NCBI GenBank assembly: GCA_903848935.1
Contig: CAINHO010000011.1
Location: 1-40,231, forward strand
Source: an uncultured Pseudomonadota bacterium
Lineage (GTDB): Bacteria > Pseudomonadota > Gammaproteobacteria > Methylococcales > Methylomonadaceae
Length of the DNA: 40,231 nt
Direction: 5' to 3'
A program made the translations under genes and the position numbers. Positions 16,140-25,892 of the stretch are shown piece after piece (the first letter of the stretch is position 1; each line of letters starts with the position of its first letter). Below the pieces are notes generated by a model. The model saw only the letters and a program-made list of their open reading frames with translations, was not told where the DNA came from and did no database searches.

Positions 16140-16972
16140 GTGACGATTATCCCCCCTCGATTCCGCAAAAAACGTGGCTCGACAAACTTAGCCAATTGTT
16201 GACTGGCGAACCGCAAGACGTTGACGATTTACTCGAATTATTGCGCGAAGCTAAAGCGCGTAGTTTGCTCGATACGGATGCGTTATCAATGATTGAAGGC
16301 GTATTGCAAGTATCGCAAATGCGTGTGCGTGACATCATGATTCCACGCATTCAAATGACTGTATTACCTAAAGATGCCACGCTTGAAAGTATTTTGCCTA
16401 TTGTCACGGAATCGGGACATTCGCGTTATCCGGTAATTGATGGTGATAAAAGCAAAGTCATTGGCGTGTTATTGACCAAAGATTTGTTGGCACGGGTGTT
16501 TGAAAATAAAAATCTTACCGTGGAAGATATTATGCGTTCAGTCAGCATTGTGCCGGAAAGTAAACGATTGAATGTGTTGCTCAAAGAATCGCGTACTAAC
16601 GGAAATCACATGACGGTCGTGGTTGATGAATACGGACAAGCGGCGGGATTGGTGACGATTGAAGATGTACTCGAACAAATCGTCGGCGATATTGAAGATG
16701 AACACGATGATCACGATGACAAAAATTATGTATTTCAACGTAGCGAAAGCGAATATATGTTGAAAGCATTGATGCCAATGGACGATTTCGACGAGTATTT
16801 TGAAACGCAATTGGCAACGGACGAATACGATACGATTGGCGGATTTATTGTAAGTCAGTTGGAACGCATGCCGCATAAAGGCGAAAGTTTGGTGGTGGAT
16901 AATTTGAAATTTGAAGTCATCAAAGTGGACAATCGGCGTGTGTATTTGATTAAACTTAAAAAATTAAAGTAG
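16136..16972 (+). CDS. corC: CBS-domain protein CorC (YbeX), HlyC/CorC family
   Basis: A 278-residue soluble protein without membrane helices: a pair of CBS domains (about 65-195; MRVRDIMIPRIQMTVL, HSRYPVIDGDKSKVIGVLL, VDEYGQAAGLVTIEDVLEQIVGDI) and a C-terminal CorC/HlyC transporter-associated domain (about 205-278). In E. coli it is linked to magnesium/cobalt handling and ribosome function. It is coupled to ybeY by an ATGA overlap. The apolipoprotein N-acyltransferase gene that normally follows is replaced by a permease gene here. Confidence 0.95.
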   Translation: MSDDYPPSIPQKTWLDKLSQLLTGEPQDVDDLLELLREAKARSLLDTDALSMIEGVLQVSQMRVRDIMIPRIQMTVLPKDATLESILPIVTESGHSRYPVIDGDKSKVIGVLLTKDLLARVFENKNLTVEDIMRSVSIVPESKRLNVLLKESRTNGNHMTVVVDEYGQAAGLVTIEDVLEQIVGDIEDEHDDHDDKNYVFQRSESEYMLKALMPMDDFDEYFETQLATDEYDTIGGFIVSQLERMPHKGESLVVDNLKFEVIKVDNRRVYLIKLKKLK

Positions 16973-16978
16973 CCATTT

Positions 16979-18055
16979 ATGAATCTGTCGAATCAATTTA
17001 TCAATCGAGCATTCAAACGGTTTTTGCCCAACCCACAAGCCGTTTCGTTAGCGATTATTTTATTGGTCAGTTTTGTACTGATTTATTCGCTAGCGGATTT
17101 ATTGATGCCGGTGTTTGTGTCGATAGGCATAGCTTATTTGTTGGAAGGCATTGTGCGTAAAGCTGAACGTCACAATATGCCGCGATTACCCGCTGTAACG
17201 TTAGTTTTTACGTTGTTTGTCACCAGTCTTGTTTTTTTGCTATTTATTTTGATTCCGATTATTTCGCAACAAGCGGTTGAACTCGTACAGCAAGTTCCCG
17301 ACATTATCAGTCACGCGCAAACCGGCATTATGCGTTTGCCAAAGCTGTATCCGAAATTGATTTCAGAAAGCAAAATTCAAGAAATTCTACTCGTCGGGCA
17401 AAAAGAATTACTCAGTTATAGTCAAAGTTTATTATCAGTTTCAGCCGCTTCGGTGATGGGATTGATTAGCGCGATGATTTACTTGTTTCTGGTACCGATG
17501 ATGGTGTTTTTTCTGTTGAAAGATAAAGTCGTATTGGTGGCGTGGTTTACGCAATTTTTGCCTAAAGAACGTCATTTAAGCATTGATGTTTGGCGAGAAG
17601 TTGATACACAAATCGGAAATTATGTGCGTGGAAAATTTGCTGAAGTATTGATTTTGTGTGCGGTGAGTTATGTGACGTATGCGGTGATGGGCTTGAATTA
17701 CGCGCTATTGTTGGCGGTGTTAATGGGGTTGCAAGTAATTTTGCCGTACATTGGCGCAACGTTGGTGACATTTCCCGTGTTAGGTGTGGCGTATTTTCAA
17801 TCGGGTTTAACAAATGATGATTTTATGGCAATTGTGATTGCTTACGCGATTATTCAAGCGGTGGATGGCGTGTTACTTGTCCCTTTATTATTTTCAGAAG
17901 CGGTGAATTTACACGCGATTGCGATAATTGTAGCTATTCTATTTTTTGGCGGCTTGTGGGGATTTTGGGGCGTATTTTTGGCGATTCCATTAGCAACTGT
18001 GGTTAAAGCAGTTTTGACGGCGTGGCCACGTTTGGGTGAAACGAATGTGGCTTAA
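16979..18055 (+). CDS. AI-2E family (PerM/TqsA-like) permease
   Basis: A 358-residue membrane protein of the DUF20/AI-2E family. Two N-terminal hydrophobic segments (about 20-55) and one near 70-95 are followed by an amphipathic region (VELVQQVPDIISHAQTGI). The C-terminal bundle contains NYVRGKFAEVLILCAVSYVTY, the loop GLQVILPYIGATLVTFPV and the terminal GLWGFWGVFLAIPLATVVKAV, all typical. Members export or import diverse compounds, including the autoinducer 2 of E. coli TqsA, so the substrate cannot be assigned. It follows corC by 6 bp and ends the rightward operon at a hairpin. Confidence 0.92.
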   Translation: MNLSNQFINRAFKRFLPNPQAVSLAIILLVSFVLIYSLADLLMPVFVSIGIAYLLEGIVRKAERHNMPRLPAVTLVFTLFVTSLVFLLFILIPIISQQAVELVQQVPDIISHAQTGIMRLPKLYPKLISESKIQEILLVGQKELLSYSQSLLSVSAASVMGLISAMIYLFLVPMMVFFLLKDKVVLVAWFTQFLPKERHLSIDVWREVDTQIGNYVRGKFAEVLILCAVSYVTYAVMGLNYALLLAVLMGLQVILPYIGATLVTFPVLGVAYFQSGLTNDDFMAIVIAYAIIQAVDGVLLVPLLFSEAVNLHAIAIIVAILFFGGLWGFWGVFLAIPLATVVKAVLTAWPRLGETNVA

Positions 18056-18100
18056 TAATGAAAAGACGTATTTACGGACAGTGAAGAAATTCTATCAATG

Positions 18101-18141
18101 TTTTCGTAGACGGCGAGTTTTACACTTACTGTCTACGAAAA
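18101..18141. terminator. Bidirectional hairpin terminator
   Basis: TTTTCGTAGAC and GTCTACGAAAA form a perfect 11-bp inverted repeat across a 19-nt loop in the 108-bp gap between the convergent permease and pgm genes. The A- and T-rich ends suit termination in both directions. Confidence 0.75.
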
Positions 18142-18163
18142 TGACGATTTTTAAGCGGGATTA

Positions 18164-19816
<1,653 letters not shown>

Positions 19817-19827
19817 TTAAAATGTTG

Positions 19828-19843
19828 GGTGTTTAATTACACC
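19828..19843. promoter_or_regulatory. Palindrome in the pgm / L,D-transpeptidase divergent promoter region
   Basis: GGTGT-TTAATT-ACACC gives a 5-bp perfect inverted repeat around a 6-bp AT core, about 30 bp from each start codon. It could be an operator shared by the two divergent genes. Short palindromes also arise by chance. Confidence 0.3.
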
Positions 19844-19870
19844 AAAATCTGTCTTTAGTGTAGGGAAAAT

Positions 19871-20428
19871 ATGTTACGCGCTTATTTAGTGTTATGTCTT
19901 AGTTTATTCGCTGCTCCGATTATGGCAGCGACGGAAATTCATCCGAATCAAGTTTGGTTATTAGTTGACACGAAAGCCAAAAAAATTGAAGTTAAAAAAG
20001 GTGAACAAACGGTTGAAACGCTTGAACACGTTGCGATTGGACGGGGTGGCGCGGGTTTTAAAAGCCATCGTGGGGACAATATCACGCCGCACGGGGAGTA
20101 TCATATCGGTTGGATTGGCGATAAAAGTATGTTCAAACGCTTTTTTGGTTTGACCTATCCATCGGTTGAAGATGCCGAACAAGCCTTTGATAAAGGGGTG
20201 ATTAACGAAGGTCAATATAAACGGATTGTTCGCGCTCAAGAATTGGGTCAAATTCCACCACAAGACACGCCGTTGGGTGGTCAAATTGGCATTCACGGCT
20301 TAGGTAGCGCGGATGCGAGGGTGCATGAAGTATTTGATTGGACGCATGGTTGTATTGCGTTGACGAACTCGCAAATCGACCATTTAAGCCAATTGGTGGA
20401 TACCGGCACGCTCGTTAAAATAAAATAA
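19871..20428 (+). CDS. YkuD-type L,D-transpeptidase
   Basis: A periplasmic peptidoglycan-modifying enzyme. The 185-residue product starts with a signal peptide (MLRAYLVLCLSLFAAPIMA). The YkuD domain follows: VWLLVDTKAKKIEV at its start, TPHGEYHIG, GIHGLG (H142) and the catalytic DWTHGCIALTN with H159 and C161. An insertion of about 50 residues between strand TPHGEYHIG and GIHGLG contains the YPSVEDAEQAFDKGVI region found in a subset of the family. The next gene encodes an Lpp-like lipoprotein ending in Lys, which suggests tethering of that protein as one job; plain L,D crosslinking is the alternative. Confidence 0.93.
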   Translation: MLRAYLVLCLSLFAAPIMAATEIHPNQVWLLVDTKAKKIEVKKGEQTVETLEHVAIGRGGAGFKSHRGDNITPHGEYHIGWIGDKSMFKRFFGLTYPSVEDAEQAFDKGVINEGQYKRIVRAQELGQIPPQDTPLGGQIGIHGLGSADARVHEVFDWTHGCIALTNSQIDHLSQLVDTGTLVKIK

Positions 20429-20529
20429 AACTGGAAAATGTGGCGGTGGGTAGTTAAAATTACGCCTAGCTATATGTTGTTGCTGTAGTAAAACTTCTCG
20501 TTAAGTTCTCATTTTAAAAGGAAAATCCC

Positions 20530-20808
20530 ATGAAAAAATTCGTTAAATTAGCAATGGTTGCTTTAGTTGCAAGCGTAGTTGTAGGTTGTGCAAGCACCGA
20601 TGACATCACACATTTGCAATCACAAATTGATGGTTTGAAAACTTCTGTTGCTCAAGCATCTGCTGACGCTAACAGCGCACAATCAGCTGCTGCTGATGCT
20701 GCTTCACGCGCTGCTGCTGCTGAATCAGCTGCAAACCGTGCTGCACAATATGCACAAGACACAAACAGCAAATTGGACAGCATGTTCAAAAAATCAATGA
20801 TGAAATAA
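20530..20808 (+). CDS. Lpp/OprI-like alanine-zipper outer-membrane lipoprotein
   Basis: The 92-residue precursor has a lipoprotein signal with VVGC (Cys 20). The mature part is one long coiled coil: a heptad segment (ITHLQSQIDGLKTSV) followed by a very Ala-rich stretch (about 45-75), and ends FKKSMMK with a terminal Lys. This is the plan of Braun-type lipoproteins, which form trimers and are joined through the C-terminal Lys to peptidoglycan. A strong hairpin terminator follows, as expected for an abundant single-gene message. The L,D-transpeptidase 101 bp upstream could be its attaching enzyme. Confidence 0.88.
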   Translation: MKKFVKLAMVALVASVVVGCASTDDITHLQSQIDGLKTSVAQASADANSAQSAAADAASRAAAAESAANRAAQYAQDTNSKLDSMFKKSMMK

Positions 20809-20830
20809 TTTCATTCATTGAATGCTGATA

Positions 20831-20865
20831 AAAACCCTGTGAGTTTGCTCACGGGGTTTTTTTTT
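20831..20865 (+). terminator. Rho-independent terminator
   Basis: AAAACCCTGTGAG pairs with CTCACGGGGTTTT (one G-U) around TTTG, followed by T9. It ends the Lpp-like gene. Confidence 0.95.
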
Positions 20866-20891
20866 GACTATTGTTTTTAACTACACTTTTT

Positions 20892-21833
20892 ATGATTCGC
20901 TTAATTCGAGGTTTTTCTCATGCACTGCCTTTTCCGAATGGCTGTGTTTTAACGATTGGTAATTTCGACGGTGTACATTTAGGACATCGTGCGGTGATTG
21001 ACACGTTGGCGGCGCGTGGTCGTGAGCGCAATTTACCGACGGTCGTTATGCTGTTTGAACCGCAGCCGTTGGAATACTTTTTAGCCGACAACGCGCCGTC
21101 ACGGCTTATGCGTTTGCGCGAAAAAATACTGGCGTTGAACAAATTACCTATCGATAACGTCGTCATTGTCCGTTTCAATCGCGCATTGGCAAATCTTGAA
21201 CCCGAGCAATTTATTCAGCAAATTCTAATCTCGAAATTGAACGTCAAACATTTAGTCATCGGCGACGATTTTCATTTTGGCAAAGCACGGCGCGGTAATT
21301 TTAATTTGCTCAAAGAACAAAGCGAATTGCTGGGTTTTACCGTTGAAAAATCGACGGCGTATCGATTGGCGGATTTTCGTGTCAGCAGTACGTTGATTCG
21401 TGATGCGTTAAATGCCGATGATTTAGTGCAAGCGAGGCGACTTTTGGGGCAAGATTATTCAATTTGTGGGCGAGTCGCTCAAGGCGATAAACTTGGGCGA
21501 ACGCTCGGTTTTCCGACGGCAAACATTAAAATGTTACGACGCAACGCTCCGATTCATGGCGTGTTTGCGGTGACGATGACGGGTATTGATAACCGCGAAT
21601 TTCAAGGTGTGGCGAATGTCGGCACGCGTCCCACTATCGACGGGAATCACAAAGTTATTTTAGAAACACACCTCTTTAATTTCGATCAAGATATTTATGG
21701 GCGTTACGTTAGCGTGCATTTTAAACAGAAATTGCGGCATGAAATGCGCTTTGAGTCGCTTGAACAATTGCAATCACAAATTCGTCACGATGTTGCTGCG
21801 GCAAAAGACTTTTTTAATAAGGGAACGTGCTAA
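20892..21833 (+). CDS. ribF: Bifunctional riboflavin kinase / FAD synthetase
   Basis: Makes FMN and then FAD from riboflavin. The 313-residue product, the same size as E. coli RibF, starts at ATG 20892. The N-terminal nucleotidyltransferase domain has LTIGNFDGVHLGHRAV (about 20-35), LVIGDDFHFGKARRGN and SSTLIRDAL. The C-terminal riboflavin kinase domain has GRTLGFPTANIK and GVANVGTRPTIDGN, and ends near residue 313. In E. coli ribF precedes ileS; here it is followed by gnd genes, so the usual ribF-ileS-lspA cluster is not kept. Confidence 0.96.
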   Translation: MIRLIRGFSHALPFPNGCVLTIGNFDGVHLGHRAVIDTLAARGRERNLPTVVMLFEPQPLEYFLADNAPSRLMRLREKILALNKLPIDNVVIVRFNRALANLEPEQFIQQILISKLNVKHLVIGDDFHFGKARRGNFNLLKEQSELLGFTVEKSTAYRLADFRVSSTLIRDALNADDLVQARRLLGQDYSICGRVAQGDKLGRTLGFPTANIKMLRRNAPIHGVFAVTMTGIDNREFQGVANVGTRPTIDGNHKVILETHLFNFDQDIYGRYVSVHFKQKLRHEMRFESLEQLQSQIRHDVAAAKDFFNKGTC

Positions 21834-21868
21834 AATTTGAACTCCTAAATCTATCTAAAGGGCAATAA

Positions 21869-23314
21869 ATGAAAGCGCAAATTGGTTTAATTGGTTTAGC
21901 GGTAATGGGGCAAAATTTAGTTCTCAACATGAACGACCACGGCTTCAAAGTCGCCGTTTTTAATCGCACGACGAGCGTGGTAGATAAATTTTTAAACGAT
22001 GCAGCAAAAGGTACAAATGTTGTCGGTACACATTCGTTGGAAGAATTTGTTGAAAGTTTGCAAACGCCGCGCATCGTGATGTTGATGGTCAAAGCAGGCG
22101 AAGTCGTTGATCAATATATCGACAAACTGATTCCGTTATTATCAAAAGGCGACATCATTGTTGATGGTGGCAATTCACTTTACACGGATACCAATCGCCG
22201 CACAGCATCATTAAGTGAAATCGGTTTGAACTTTATCGGCACAGGCGTTTCAGGTGGTGAAGAAGGCGCGAGAAATGACCCTTCGATTATGCCTGGTGGA
22301 AATCCTGCCGCATGGGAAACCGTGAAACCCATTTTTCAAGCAATTAGCGCACAAGTTGACGGCGAACCTTGTTGTAATTGGGTGGGCGACAAAGGTGCAG
22401 GACATTACGTCAAAATGGTTCACAACGGCATCGAATACGGCGATATGCAGTTGATTTGTGAAGCCTACCAGTTATTGTCAGAAGGTTTAGGTTTAAATGC
22501 GGACGAATTACACGCCGTTTTCACAGAATGGAATCAAGGTGAATTGGGTTCATATTTAATTGAAATTACCAAAGAAATTTTCGCCCATAAAGATAGTGAT
22601 GGTTTGCCATTAGTTGAGAAAATTTTAGACACGGCTGGACAAAAAGGCACGGGTAAATGGACGGCGATTAACTCGCTAGATTTAGGCGTGCCGTTAACGT
22701 TGATTGGAGAAGCGGTTTTCGCACGTTGTTTGTCGGCACAAAAAGAGGAACGTGTTCGAGCGGCGGAACGTTTGCCAAAAGAACACGCCGTTTTTTCAGG
22801 TGATAAAGCGGCAATGATTAACGCGATTGGCGATGCGTTGTATGCGGCAAAATTGATTTCTTACGCGCAAGGTTTCCGTTTAATGCGTGAAGCGTCGAAA
22901 GAATATAACTTCGAATTGAATTATGGTGACATTGCGTTGATGTGGCGCGGTGGCTGTATTATTCGTAGCCAATTCTTGAATAACATCAAACAGGCTTATA
23001 ACAAAACGCCGGATTTAGAAAATTTGTTGCTCGATGATTTCTTTGTCAATGCTATGAAAAAAGCCAATGCGGGCTGGCGCAAAGCGGTTGTTTTAGGCAT
23101 TGAATTAGAAATCGCCACGCCTACTTTTTCATCAGCATTAGCGTATTTTGATGGCTACCGTTCAGCGAAATTACCTGCAAATTTGTTACAAGCGCAACGC
23201 GATTATTTTGGCGCACATACTTATGAACGTATCGATGCAGAACGTGGAAAATTTTTCCACACCGATTGGACAGGGCAGGGCGGCAACGTTTCTGCGACCA
23301 CTTACACTGTTTAA
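21869..23314 (+). CDS. gnd: 6-phosphogluconate dehydrogenase, decarboxylating (first copy, NADP-type pocket)
   Basis: Oxidatively decarboxylates 6-phosphogluconate to ribulose 5-phosphate. The 481-residue protein has the Rossmann motif GLAVMGQNL, then FNRT (N32, R33, T34) at the end of the second strand. In E. coli Gnd the same site is NRS, where Arg and Ser/Thr hold the 2'-phosphate of NADP. Catalytic Lys 182 and Glu 189 lie in [16 protein letters not shown]. The C-terminal part ends [17 protein letters not shown] Shine-Dalgarno AAAGGG precedes the ATG. It is followed by a paralogue 34 bp downstream. Confidence 0.96.
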   Translation: MKAQIGLIGLAVMGQNLVLNMNDHGFKVAVFNRTTSVVDKFLNDAAKGTNVVGTHSLEEFVESLQTPRIVMLMVKAGEVVDQYIDKLIPLLSKGDIIVDGGNSLYTDTNRRTASLSEIGLNFIGTGVSGGEEGARNDPSIMPGGNPAAWETVKPIFQAISAQVDGEPCCNWVGDKGAGHYVKMVHNGIEYGDMQLICEAYQLLSEGLGLNADELHAVFTEWNQGELGSYLIEITKEIFAHKDSDGLPLVEKILDTAGQKGTGKWTAINSLDLGVPLTLIGEAVFARCLSAQKEERVRAAERLPKEHAVFSGDKAAMINAIGDALYAAKLISYAQGFRLMREASKEYNFELNYGDIALMWRGGCIIRSQFLNNIKQAYNKTPDLENLLLDDFFVNAMKKANAGWRKAVVLGIELEIATPTFSSALAYFDGYRSAKLPANLLQAQRDYFGAHTYERIDAERGKFFHTDWTGQGGNVSATTYTV

Positions 23315-23348
23315 AATTTAGAAATTTATTCCTCTTGAGAAAAAGTAC

Positions 23349-24815
23349 ATGAAAGCACAAATTGGCATGGTAGGTTTAGCGGTAATGGGCAAAAACTTGG
23401 CTCTCAACATTCGAGATCACGGTTTTAAAGTTGCGGTTTATGAATATGCAGAAGGCGTTGCAGATGCGTTTGTCGCAGTAGAAGCAGAAAACACGGCGGC
23501 AATCGAAAGTGCGGAAATGATCAGCACCAATTCATTGCAAGAATTAGTTGATAGCCTTCAAACACCGCGCGTAGTTTTTATGATGGTTAGAGCTGGCGAT
23601 GTAGTTGATTTTTATATCGACAGATTAGTTCCCTTACTTTCAGAAGGTGACATCATTGTTGATGGTGGAAATTCACTTTACACCGACACTAATCGTCGCG
23701 TTGCTGCACTCAGCGAAAAAGGGCTGAACTTTATTGGCATGGGCGTTTCAGGTGGCGAAGAAGGCGCACATTATGGCGCGTCAATGATGCCAGGTGGAAA
23801 TCGTGCGGCGTGGGCGACCGTGAAACCGATTTTTCAAGCCATTAGCGCACACGTTGATGGTGAGCCTTGTTGTCATTGGGTAGGTGATAACGGCGCAGGA
23901 CATTACGTCAAAATGGTGCATAACGGTATCGAATATGGTGATATGCAGTTAATTTGTGAAGCCTACCAATTATTGTCGGAAGGTTTGGGTTTAAGTGTTG
24001 ACGAAATTCACGACATTTTCCAAGAGTGGAATAAAGGCGAATTAAGTTCATATTTAATGGAAATCACTGTTGATATTTTGGCTTATAAAGATGATGACGG
24101 GTTGCCTTTGCTGGGTAAAATTTTGGACACCGCTGGACAAAAAGGCACCGGCAAATGGACAGGTATCGACGCATTAGAATTAGGCATTCCGTTAACCTTA
24201 ATTGGCGAAGCGGTATTTGCGCGTTGTTTATCGTGGCAAAAATCAGAGCGTGTGCAAGCCGCTAAAATTTTACCGAAAAGACCGGTCGCGCCATTCACCG
24301 GCGATAAAGCTGAAATGATTAACGCGATTCACGATGCGTTATATGCGTCAAAAATTATTTCTTACGCACAAGGTTTCCGTTTAATGCGCGAGGCATCAAG
24401 AGAATATAAATTTGCGCTCAATTACGGCGATATTGCGTTGATGTGGCGCGGCGGCTGTATTATTCGTAGCAAATTTTTAAAAAATATCAAACAGGCTTAC
24501 AGCAATAATCACGAATTAAGAAATTTGTTGTTTGACGACTTTTTTGCAGGCGTGATGGAACAATCAGAAGTCGGCTGGCGTAAAGCGGTGATTTTGGGTA
24601 TTCAACTCGGCATTCCAACACCGACTTTTTCATCGGCGTTGGCGTATTTCGACGGTTATCGCACTGAAAAATTGCCAGCGAATTTATTGCAAGCGCAACG
24701 TGATTATTTTGGTTCGCACACTTATGAGCGCATCGACAAACCACGCGGCGAATTTTTCCACACCGATTGGATTGGTGATGGCGGTAACACTTCTGCTACG
24801 ACTTACAACGTCTAA
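23349..24815 (+). CDS. 6-phosphogluconate dehydrogenase, decarboxylating (second copy, probably NAD-preferring)
   Basis: A 488-residue paralogue of the preceding gene with long stretches of near identity, for example [20 protein letters not shown] with catalytic Lys 188 and Glu 195. The cofactor-discriminating turn differs: in place of N32-R33-T34 it has E32-Y33-A34. An acidic residue at the end of the second Rossmann strand normally binds the adenosine ribose of NAD and repels NADP. About six extra residues follow in the next helix (VEAENTAAIESAEM region). The copies appear to be a duplication with cofactor divergence. The specificity is inference from the motif. The gene ends at a bidirectional terminator. 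Confidence 0.95.
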   Translation: MKAQIGMVGLAVMGKNLALNIRDHGFKVAVYEYAEGVADAFVAVEAENTAAIESAEMISTNSLQELVDSLQTPRVVFMMVRAGDVVDFYIDRLVPLLSEGDIIVDGGNSLYTDTNRRVAALSEKGLNFIGMGVSGGEEGAHYGASMMPGGNRAAWATVKPIFQAISAHVDGEPCCHWVGDNGAGHYVKMVHNGIEYGDMQLICEAYQLLSEGLGLSVDEIHDIFQEWNKGELSSYLMEITVDILAYKDDDGLPLLGKILDTAGQKGTGKWTGIDALELGIPLTLIGEAVFARCLSWQKSERVQAAKILPKRPVAPFTGDKAEMINAIHDALYASKIISYAQGFRLMREASREYKFALNYGDIALMWRGGCIIRSKFLKNIKQAYSNNHELRNLLFDDFFAGVMEQSEVGWRKAVILGIQLGIPTPTFSSALAYFDGYRTEKLPANLLQAQRDYFGSHTYERIDKPRGEFFHTDWIGDGGNTSATTYNV

Positions 24816-24836
24816 TTTTTGAATTGAATTAAAACG

Positions 24837-24874
24837 AAAATGCCGCTGCCACGGAATTGTGACAACGGCATTTT
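24837..24874. terminator. Bidirectional terminator
   Basis: AAAATGCCG pairs with CGGCATTTT over a 20-nt loop that can itself form a short helix. T-runs flank both sides, and it lies between the convergent second gnd and rsfS genes. Confidence 0.85.
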
Positions 24875-24885
24875 TTGATAGTTTT

Positions 24886-25230
24886 TTACGCCTCGACAAC
24901 AATCGGATCGCCGACTGTCCACAATCTTTCTAACTGATAATTGTCGCGTGTTTGTTGTGTCATGGCGTGAACAATTACATCGCCTAAGTCCAACAAGACC
25001 CAATCCGAAGTCATATCGCCTTCCATGCCGAGCGGTTGTACGCCACTGGCTTTGACTTTTGCTTCGACATAATCGCACAAGGCTTTCAAATGTCGGTTCG
25101 ATGTGCCTGTGACGACGACCATGTAATCGGTAAAACTGGTTTTGCCACGCACGTCTAAAACTGTCATGTTGAGAGCTTTGCGTTCGTTCAATTCGCCTTC
25201 AACTAAGGCTAAAAGTGTTTCTGTTTGCAT
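24886..25230 (-). CDS. rsfS: Ribosomal silencing factor RsfS
   Basis: A 114-residue protein that binds L14 and blocks joining of ribosomal subunits under starvation. It starts MQTETLLALVEGELNERKA. The family core is MTVLDVRGKTSFTDYMVVVTGTSNRHLKAL, and DWVLLDLGDVIVHAM lies near the C-terminus. The frame is open upstream but that part overlaps nadD and is unlike RsfS. It begins 7 bp after the nadD stop, the standard nadD-rsfS order. The usual next gene, rlmH, is absent; a terminator follows. Confidence 0.96.
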   Translation of the reverse strand: MQTETLLALVEGELNERKALNMTVLDVRGKTSFTDYMVVVTGTSNRHLKALCDYVEAKVKASGVQPLGMEGDMTSDWVLLDLGDVIVHAMTQQTRDNYQLERLWTVGDPIVVEA

Positions 25231-25237
25231 TGTGTTC

Positions 25238-25855
25238 CTAAAAATAAAGCTGATGTTGAAAAATATAATCGATGACCGCGTCGGGTAATAAAAAGCGCGG
25301 ATTTTGCTGTGCCGCAATCATACCGCGAATTGCCGTCGCAGAAATCGCTAATTGCGTGATTTGTTGAAAAAATAATCGTCCGGCAAGTTGTTGTTTTAAG
25401 ATTTGTTTATCGGCGGTTAAGCGTATTTTGAAAAATTCGCTCAATGGATTTAACGCCGCATTCGGGCGGGTAATTACCACGACGTGTGCCAAATCAAACA
25501 ATTCTCGCCAATGAAACCACGTCGTAAATTCATTAAACGCATCGCTACCGACAAACAATAACAACGATGTTTCGGGATAATCCAAACGCAATGCCGTCAA
25601 TGTGTCGAAAGTATAAGAACCGCCCGCACGTTGTAATTCTTGGGCATCAACAATTAAATCGGTTTGATTTTGCGTGGCAAGTTGTAGCATTTCCAAACGT
25701 TGTGCGGCGGTTGCCATTGGCGAATCACGGTGCACCGGTTGAGCGCAAGGAATCAAACGAACGTGGTCAAGTTCAAATAATTCCTTTAATTCCAACGCCG
25801 AACGTAAATGCCCGTAATGAATTGGATCGAACGTGCCACCGAAGATGCCAATCAT
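25238..25855 (-). CDS. nadD: Nicotinate-nucleotide adenylyltransferase NadD
   Basis: Converts nicotinate mononucleotide and ATP to deamido-NAD in NAD biosynthesis. The 205-residue product opens MIGIFGGTFDPIHYGHLRSA, the nucleotidyltransferase GxFDPxHxGH signature, and has ISATAIRGMI with the ISSTxxR-like motif (here SATAIR) near 165-180. Length is typical (E. coli 213). It sits just before rsfS. The gene upstream is not proA, as usual, but an unrelated lipoprotein gene. Confidence 0.96.
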   Translation of the reverse strand: MIGIFGGTFDPIHYGHLRSALELKELFELDHVRLIPCAQPVHRDSPMATAAQRLEMLQLATQNQTDLIVDAQELQRAGGSYTFDTLTALRLDYPETSLLLFVGSDAFNEFTTWFHWRELFDLAHVVVITRPNAALNPLSEFFKIRLTADKQILKQQLAGRLFFQQITQLAISATAIRGMIAAQQNPRFLLPDAVIDYIFQHQLYF

Positions 25856-25892
25856 AAATATGGTTTATTCAACTTCCGATTACTAGCCAAAA

